From assembly GCA_910588745.1 (NCBI GenBank), contig CAJURK010000003.1:37435-101434 (forward strand): a stretch of DNA of 64,000 nucleotides, read 5' to 3'. The notes beneath the pieces were generated by a model that saw nothing but the letters and a program-made list of their open reading frames with translations, was not told the DNA's origin and searched no databases. Of the stretch, positions 59,192 through 64,000 are shown in pieces. The translations under genes were made by a program, and so were the position numbers. The DNA is from an uncultured Dorea sp. (GTDB lineage Bacteria; Bacillota; Clostridia; Lachnospirales; Lachnospiraceae). Every line of letters starts with the position of its first letter. Positions within the stretch are counted from its first letter, which is position 1.

Positions 59192-62035
59192 TTACTTTTC
59201 CAGCATCGCTTTTATATATTTTCCCGTGTAGGATACTGGATTCACCGCAACTTCTTCCGGCGTTCCTTTGGCAATTACCGTTCCTCCCCTGTCTCCTCCT
59301 TCCGGGCCGATATCTATGATGTAATCTGCAGTCTTGATGACATCCAGGTTATGCTCAATTACAATGACTGTATTGCCATCCGAAGCCAGCCTCTTCAAAA
59401 TTTCCGTAAGCTTATGCACGTCTGCAAAATGCAGACCGGTAGTCGGTTCATCCAAAATATAAACAGTCTTTCCGGTACTCCGCTTGCTCAGCTCCGTAGC
59501 CAGCTTAATCCGTTGGGCTTCGCCGCCGGACAGCGTGGTGGAGGGCTGCCCTAGCCTCAGATAAGACAAGCCTACGTCATACAAGGTCTCAATTTTCCTG
59601 CGAATCGTCGGAACATTTTCAAAAAATCCCAACGCTTCCTCCACCGTCATATTCAATACGTCATAGATATTCTTACCTTTGTAGTGAACCTCCAGGGTCT
59701 CCCTGTTATAGCGTTTCCCGCCGCACACCTCGCAGGGTACATACACATCCGGCAGGAAATGCATTTCAATCTTAATAATTCCGTCTCCCGAACAGGCTTC
59801 GCATCGGCCTCCCTTTACGTTAAAACTGAAACGCCCTTTCTTATATCCCCGCTCCTTGGCATCCTGGGTGGCGGCGAATAAATCCCGGATCAAATCAAAC
59901 ACGCCGGTATAAGTCGCCGGATTTGAACGGGGCGTCCGGCCGATAGGCGACTGGTCAATATTGATTACCTTATCCAGTTGGTCAACGCCCTCAATCCTCT
60001 TATGTCTGCCCGGAATCGTTCTGGCACGGTTCAGCTTCTTAGCCAGATATTTATAGAGAATTTCATTGACCAAAGAACTCTTTCCGGAGCCGGACACGCC
60101 GGTTACGCAGGTCATCACCCCAAGTGGAAACTCCACGTCAATATTTTTCAAATTATTTTCCTGCGCGCCTACGACTTTCAGCCATCCGGAAGGCTCCCTC
60201 CGAACTTCCGGAACCGGAATGCGGATTCTTCCGCTCAAATACGCGCCCGTAATGGATTTCTTGCACTTCATAATATCTTTGGCCGTTCCCTGAGCAATCA
60301 CTTCTCCGCCATGTTCCCCGGCGCCCGGCCCAATATCCACGATATGATCCGCCGCAAACATCGTATCCTCATCGTGTTCGACTACAATCACCGTATTTCC
60401 CAAATCCCGCAGATGCCTCAAGGTTCCTAACAGCTTATCATTATCCCGCTGATGCAGGCCAATGCTCGGCTCGTCCAAAATATAGGCCACTCCCACTAAG
60501 CCGGAACCGATCTGGGTCGCAAGTCGGATTCTCTGGGCTTCGCCGCCGGACAGAGAACCCGTAGCCCTGGACAGGGTCAGATAATCCAACCCTACGTCAA
60601 GCAGAAACTTCAGCCTCGCATGGATTTCCTTCAGAATCTGAGCCCCGATCAACTGCTGCTGACTGGTCAACTCAAGACCCGTAAGAAAATCCATCAGCTT
60701 CTCAATGGACACTGCCGTAATCTCCGCAATATTTTTATCTCCCACTGTCACTGCAAGGGGACCCTGTTTTAAGCGCTGTCCCTTGCAGGCCCGGCAGGGC
60801 GTAACTCGCATATATTCTTCATACTCTGCTTTAGACGCTTCCGAATAAGTTTCCCTATATCTGCGCTCTACATTCTTTAAAATTCCTTCAAACGCTATAT
60901 CGTAAAAGCCTTCTCCCCTCTGTCCAATATAATGGACGTTCACTTTCTTCCCTTCCGTTCCGTGAATCAAAACATCATGGATTTCCTGGGGATACTCTTC
61001 AAACGGCGTATCTAGGGAAAAATGGTATTCTTCACAAAGCGCGTCCAGAATTGCTCTGGCAAAGCTGCCCTTTTTACTGGCAGACTGCCAGCCCATCACC
61101 GCAATTGCCCCTTGATTGATGCTAAGGGTCTTGTCCGGAATAATCAGATCCTCGTCAAACTCCATCTTATAACCCAGTCCAAAACAGTCCGGACAAGCTC
61201 CAAAAGGATTATTAAAAGAAAAGCTTCTGGGTTCGATCTCTTCAATACTTATCCCGCAGTCCGGGCAGGAAAAACTCTGACTGAAATTCACCGGTTCGCC
61301 GCCAATCACATCCACAGTCAGCAAACCCTCCGCCAAATGCAGCACATTCTCAATGGAGTCTGTCAAACGCTTCTCAATCCCTGGCTTTACCACCAGTCTG
61401 TCTACAATAATCTCAATATTGTGCTTAATATTCTTATCCAGACTGATATCCTCTGACAATTCATACAGATTGCCGTCAATCCTCACCCGGACATAACCGC
61501 TTTTCTTTGCACGCTCCAAAAGCTTGGCATGAGTACCCTTCCGCCCCCTGACCACCGGCGCTAAAAGCTGGATTCTAGTTCCCTGATCCATCTCTAAAAT
61601 CTGATCTACCATCTGGTCTACCGTCTGGCGTTTAATCTCTTTTCCGCATTTCGGGCAGTGAGGAATCCCGATCCGGGCATAGAGAAGACGAAAATAATCA
61701 TAAATCTCCGTCACCGTTCCCACCGTAGAACGTGGATTCCGGTTGGTTGACTTCTGATCGATGGAAATCGCCGGCGAAAGCCCCTCTATACTCTCCACAT
61801 TAGGCTTCTCCATCTGCCCCAAAAACTGCCTTGCATAGGAGGATAAGGATTCCATATAACGGCGCTGCCCCTCCGCGTAAATCGTATCAAACGCAAGGGA
61901 AGACTTACCGGATCCGGATAATCCTGTCAGCACCACAAGCTCATCTCTGGGAATATTCAGACTGATATCTTTTAGATTGTGTTCATTCGCTCCGCGTATT
62001 TTAATGTAATTCTTATTTTTCGTCTTTCCAGCCAT
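59192..62035 (-). CDS. uvrA: Excinuclease ABC subunit A
   Basis: A 947-residue protein of the standard UvrA length. The first Walker A is GLSGSGKSSLAFDTIYAEG, with YARQFLGQMEKPNVESIEGL after it, a zinc finger CPKCG, CPDCGISIEEIEP, and the ABC signature GSLSGGEAQRIRLATQIG. The second half has GVSGSGKSSLVNEILY, the CEACSGDG and CEVCGG zinc finger and TTLSGGEAQRIKLATELS. It recognises DNA lesions and loads UvrB. AGGAG is six bases before the ATG. A 200-base gap without clear elements separates it from uvrB. Confidence 0.97.
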   Translation of the reverse strand: MAGKTKNKNYIKIRGANEHNLKDISLNIPRDELVVLTGLSGSGKSSLAFDTIYAEGQRRYMESLSSYARQFLGQMEKPNVESIEGLSPAISIDQKSTNRNPRSTVGTVTEIYDYFRLLYARIGIPHCPKCGKEIKRQTVDQMVDQILEMDQGTRIQLLAPVVRGRKGTHAKLLERAKKSGYVRVRIDGNLYELSEDISLDKNIKHNIEIIVDRLVVKPGIEKRLTDSIENVLHLAEGLLTVDVIGGEPVNFSQSFSCPDCGISIEEIEPRSFSFNNPFGACPDCFGLGYKMEFDEDLIIPDKTLSINQGAIAVMGWQSASKKGSFARAILDALCEEYHFSLDTPFEEYPQEIHDVLIHGTEGKKVNVHYIGQRGEGFYDIAFEGILKNVERRYRETYSEASKAEYEEYMRVTPCRACKGQRLKQGPLAVTVGDKNIAEITAVSIEKLMDFLTGLELTSQQQLIGAQILKEIHARLKFLLDVGLDYLTLSRATGSLSGGEAQRIRLATQIGSGLVGVAYILDEPSIGLHQRDNDKLLGTLRHLRDLGNTVIVVEHDEDTMFAADHIVDIGPGAGEHGGEVIAQGTAKDIMKCKKSITGAYLSGRIRIPVPEVRREPSGWLKVVGAQENNLKNIDVEFPLGVMTCVTGVSGSGKSSLVNEILYKYLAKKLNRARTIPGRHKRIEGVDQLDKVINIDQSPIGRTPRSNPATYTGVFDLIRDLFAATQDAKERGYKKGRFSFNVKGGRCEACSGDGIIKIEMHFLPDVYVPCEVCGGKRYNRETLEVHYKGKNIYDVLNMTVEEALGFFENVPTIRRKIETLYDVGLSYLRLGQPSTTLSGGEAQRIKLATELSKRSTGKTVYILDEPTTGLHFADVHKLTEILKRLASDGNTVIVIEHNLDVIKTADYIIDIGPEGGDRGGTVIAKGTPEEVAVNPVSYTGKYIKAMLEK

Positions 62036-62235
62036 ACCATTCTCCTGTTCTTATTATGATCTATCCTCTTCTGTTCATATTATTTCTATACATTTTATTT
62101 GCCGCAAACATTATACATATCTTATCATATCCGGAACATCCAAATCATAATCTCAGCAACACTTTATTCACTCCAAAGTTCCTGCTATGGATATGCCGAA
62201 ACTTGCTTTCTCCAAGTCAGAAATCATTCCTGCCT

Positions 62236-64000
62236 TTACATCTCCTGCAATTGCTTTTTAAGCTCCGTCATCTTGTCTCGCAGTTCGGCCGCCGCCTCAA
62301 AGTTCAATTCAGCCGCCGCTTTCTTCATCTGCTTTGTTATATCTCCAATCAGCTTCTCTAACTCTTCTCTGCTCATGGATTCCGGATCCTTCTCCATCCG
62401 CAGTTCTTCTGCCGCTACTTTCTTGGAAATGCTGATCAAATCCCGAACCGCTTTATGAATCGACTGAGGCGTAATGTCATGCTCTTTGTTGTACCGCATC
62501 TGGATTTCCCGCCGCCGCTTTGTCTCTTCCATCGCCTGCCGCATAGAATCCGTTATCGTATCCGCATACATAATAACATGCCCTTCTGCGTTTCTCGCAG
62601 CCCTTCCTATCGTCTGAACCAGCGACGTTGTAGAGCGCAGGAATCCTTCCTTATCCGCATCCAGTATCACCACCAGAGAAATTTCCGGTATATCCAACCC
62701 CTCCCTGAGAAGATTAATTCCCACCAGCACATCAAACACATCCAAACGCATATCCCGGACAATTTCCGCCCGTTCCAGGGTGTCGATATCCGAGTGGAGA
62801 TACTTCACCCGAATTCCCAGTTCCCTCATATAATCCGTCAAATCCTCTGCCATCCGTTTCGTCAGGGTCGTAACCAGAATTTTATTCTTCTTGGCAGTTT
62901 CCTGATTTACTTCACCAATCAAGTCGTCAATCTGACCTTCCACCGGCCGCACGTCAATCTCCGGATCCAAAAGTCCGGTAGGCCGGATCACCTGCTCTGT
63001 ACGCAAAAGCTCATTGCGCTCCTCATAAGGCCCTGGTGTCGCCGATACAAACAACACCTGATTCAGTTTCCCCTCAAACTCCTCAAAACTCAAAGGCCGG
63101 TTATCCAGCGCCGAGGGCAGACGGAAACCATATTCCACAAGCGTTCTCTTCCGGGACTGGTCTCCATGATACATGCCGCCTACCTGAGGCACCGTTATAT
63201 GAGACTCGTCAATCATCAGGATAAAATCATCCGGAAAATAATCAAGCAGCGTATGAGGCGGCTGTCCCGGCGCAAGGCCGGTTAGATGTCTGGAATAATT
63301 CTCAATTCCGGAACAGAATCCGGTTTCCCGCATCATCTCGACATCGAAATTCGTTCTCTCAGAGATTCGCTGAGCCTCCAGAAGCTTGTCTTCCCGCTTA
63401 AAATACCGGATCTGCTCTTCCAGCTCTTTCTCTATGGCTCCAATAGCTTTCTCCATACTTTCTTTGGAAACCACATAATGAGATGCCGGAAAGATAGCGA
63501 TATGATTCAAATCCCGCTTAATTTCCCCTGTCAGCACATCCACTTCGGTTATCCGCTCTACTTCGTCTCCAAAAAACTCTACCCGAAAAGCATTTTCTCC
63601 TGAATACGCCGGAAATATCTCCAACACATCTCCTCTGACCCGAAAGGTTCCCCGGTGAAAATCCATCTCGTTGCGGTCATATTGAATATCAATTAGTTTT
63701 CGAATCACCTCGTCCCGGTCTCTCTCCATACCTGGACGCAAAGAGATAACCATCTCCTGGTAGTCAATAGGCGACCCTAAGCCATAAATGCAGGATACGC
63801 TGGCTACGATAATGACATCTCTCCTCTCAGAAAGGGCCGCGGTAGCGGAATGACGAAGTTTGTCTATTTCGTCATTGATGGATGAGTCCTTGGCGATATA
63901 GGTGTCGGAAGAAGGGACGTAGGCTTCTGGCTGATAGTAATCGTAGTAGGACACAAAATACTCCACTGCATTCTCAGGGAACATCTCCTTGAATTCTCCG
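62236..64000 (-). CDS. uvrB: Excinuclease ABC subunit B, 5' end outside window
   Basis: About 588 residues are visible; the N-terminus with Walker A lies beyond the right edge. The frame is open to the edge, reading GEFKEMFPENAVEYFVSYYD there, so the ATG at 63984 is an internal Met and not the start. Visible motifs are YQPEAYVPSSDTYIAKDSSI (the beta-hairpin that clamps DNA), IDESHITVPQVGGMYHGD, LVGINLLREGLDIPEISLV and VQTIGRAARNAEGHVIMYAD. A C-terminal UVR domain (EELEKLIGDITKQMKKAAAE) binds UvrC. It is followed by uvrA, the usual pair order. Confidence 0.97.
   Translation of the reverse strand, partial: GEFKEMFPENAVEYFVSYYDYYQPEAYVPSSDTYIAKDSSINDEIDKLRHSATAALSERRDVIIVASVSCIYGLGSPIDYQEMVISLRPGMERDRDEVIRKLIDIQYDRNEMDFHRGTFRVRGDVLEIFPAYSGENAFRVEFFGDEVERITEVDVLTGEIKRDLNHIAIFPASHYVVSKESMEKAIGAIEKELEEQIRYFKREDKLLEAQRISERTNFDVEMMRETGFCSGIENYSRHLTGLAPGQPPHTLLDYFPDDFILMIDESHITVPQVGGMYHGDQSRKRTLVEYGFRLPSALDNRPLSFEEFEGKLNQVLFVSATPGPYEERNELLRTEQVIRPTGLLDPEIDVRPVEGQIDDLIGEVNQETAKKNKILVTTLTKRMAEDLTDYMRELGIRVKYLHSDIDTLERAEIVRDMRLDVFDVLVGINLLREGLDIPEISLVVILDADKEGFLRSTTSLVQTIGRAARNAEGHVIMYADTITDSMRQAMEETKRRREIQMRYNKEHDITPQSIHKAVRDLISISKKVAAEELRMEKDPESMSREELEKLIGDITKQMKKAAAELNFEAAAELRDKMTELKKQLQEM

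Noticed and set aside
63900..63984. ATG at 63984 as the uvrB start
   Set aside because: The frame is open to the window edge and the residues upstream match UvrB, which needs an N-terminal Walker A that lies outside.

Overview
The window looks like chromosomal DNA from a gut-type Bacillota of the Lachnospiraceae kind (Dorea, Blautia, Mediterraneibacter or relatives). The clues are the cdaA-cdaR(ybbR)-HPr gene order, a recD2-comF pair next to an MreB-type gene, AGGAGG-type ribosome sites throughout, and a family of secreted proteins built on Clostridial hydrophobic W (ChW, PF07538) repeats. Every gene I accept is on the minus strand, so transcription runs from high to low coordinates. No tRNA, rRNA, CRISPR array or insertion sequence was recognised.

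Region 1 (1-21.6 kb) is a surface glycopolymer cluster. Read in the direction of transcription it holds a Wzx-type flippase, UDP-glucose dehydrogenase, a GT61 glycosyltransferase, an MBOAT O-acyltransferase with its DHHW/AlgX-like partner, three GT2 enzymes, a CDP-type cytidylyltransferase with a short-chain dehydrogenase/epimerase, a GT2, a LicD-type phosphotransferase, a GT8, two more GT2 enzymes, DUF2304, a DUF2142 membrane protein, an acyltransferase-3 protein, and a very large multi-domain glycosyltransferase cut by the window edge. A strong promoter precedes wzx and an internal one precedes the cytidylyltransferase gene. Together these point to an acylated, uronic-acid-containing, phospho-substituted cell-surface polymer. 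No initiating phosphoglycosyl transferase and no clear Wzy polymerase are in view.

Region 2 (21.7-49.7 kb) is the remarkable part: eight secreted ChW-repeat proteins carrying about 65 ChW repeats, almost all arranged as A-B-C triads. Their catalytic modules are a GH78 alpha-L-rhamnosidase, an L,D-transpeptidase, a transglutaminase-like domain, a GH25 muramidase, a GH73 glucosaminidase, an NlpC/P60 endopeptidase with a peptidoglycan-binding domain, and two M6-type metalloproteases. An LtaS-like phosphoglycerol transferase with a GBS_Bsp-like C-terminal repeat sits among them. None shows an LPXTG, SLH or other familiar wall anchor, so the ChW triads may themselves be the anchor. Between the L,D-transpeptidase and transglutaminase genes lies a decaying module: an MBOAT remnant, a DHHW gene with an early TAG, and a lipoprotein gene with an in-frame TAA.

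Region 3 (49.8-64 kb) is housekeeping: a nucleotidyltransferase, HPr, the CdaA/CdaR c-di-AMP synthesis pair, two small membrane proteins, ComF, RecD2, an MreB-family actin, UvrA, and UvrB (cut by the right edge).

My overall inference is that regions 1 and 2 form one cell-envelope system. Region 1 would make and decorate the wall polymer, and region 2 would supply a set of wall-remodelling and processing enzymes docked through ChW triads. Promoters and terminators were read by eye and none has been tested.
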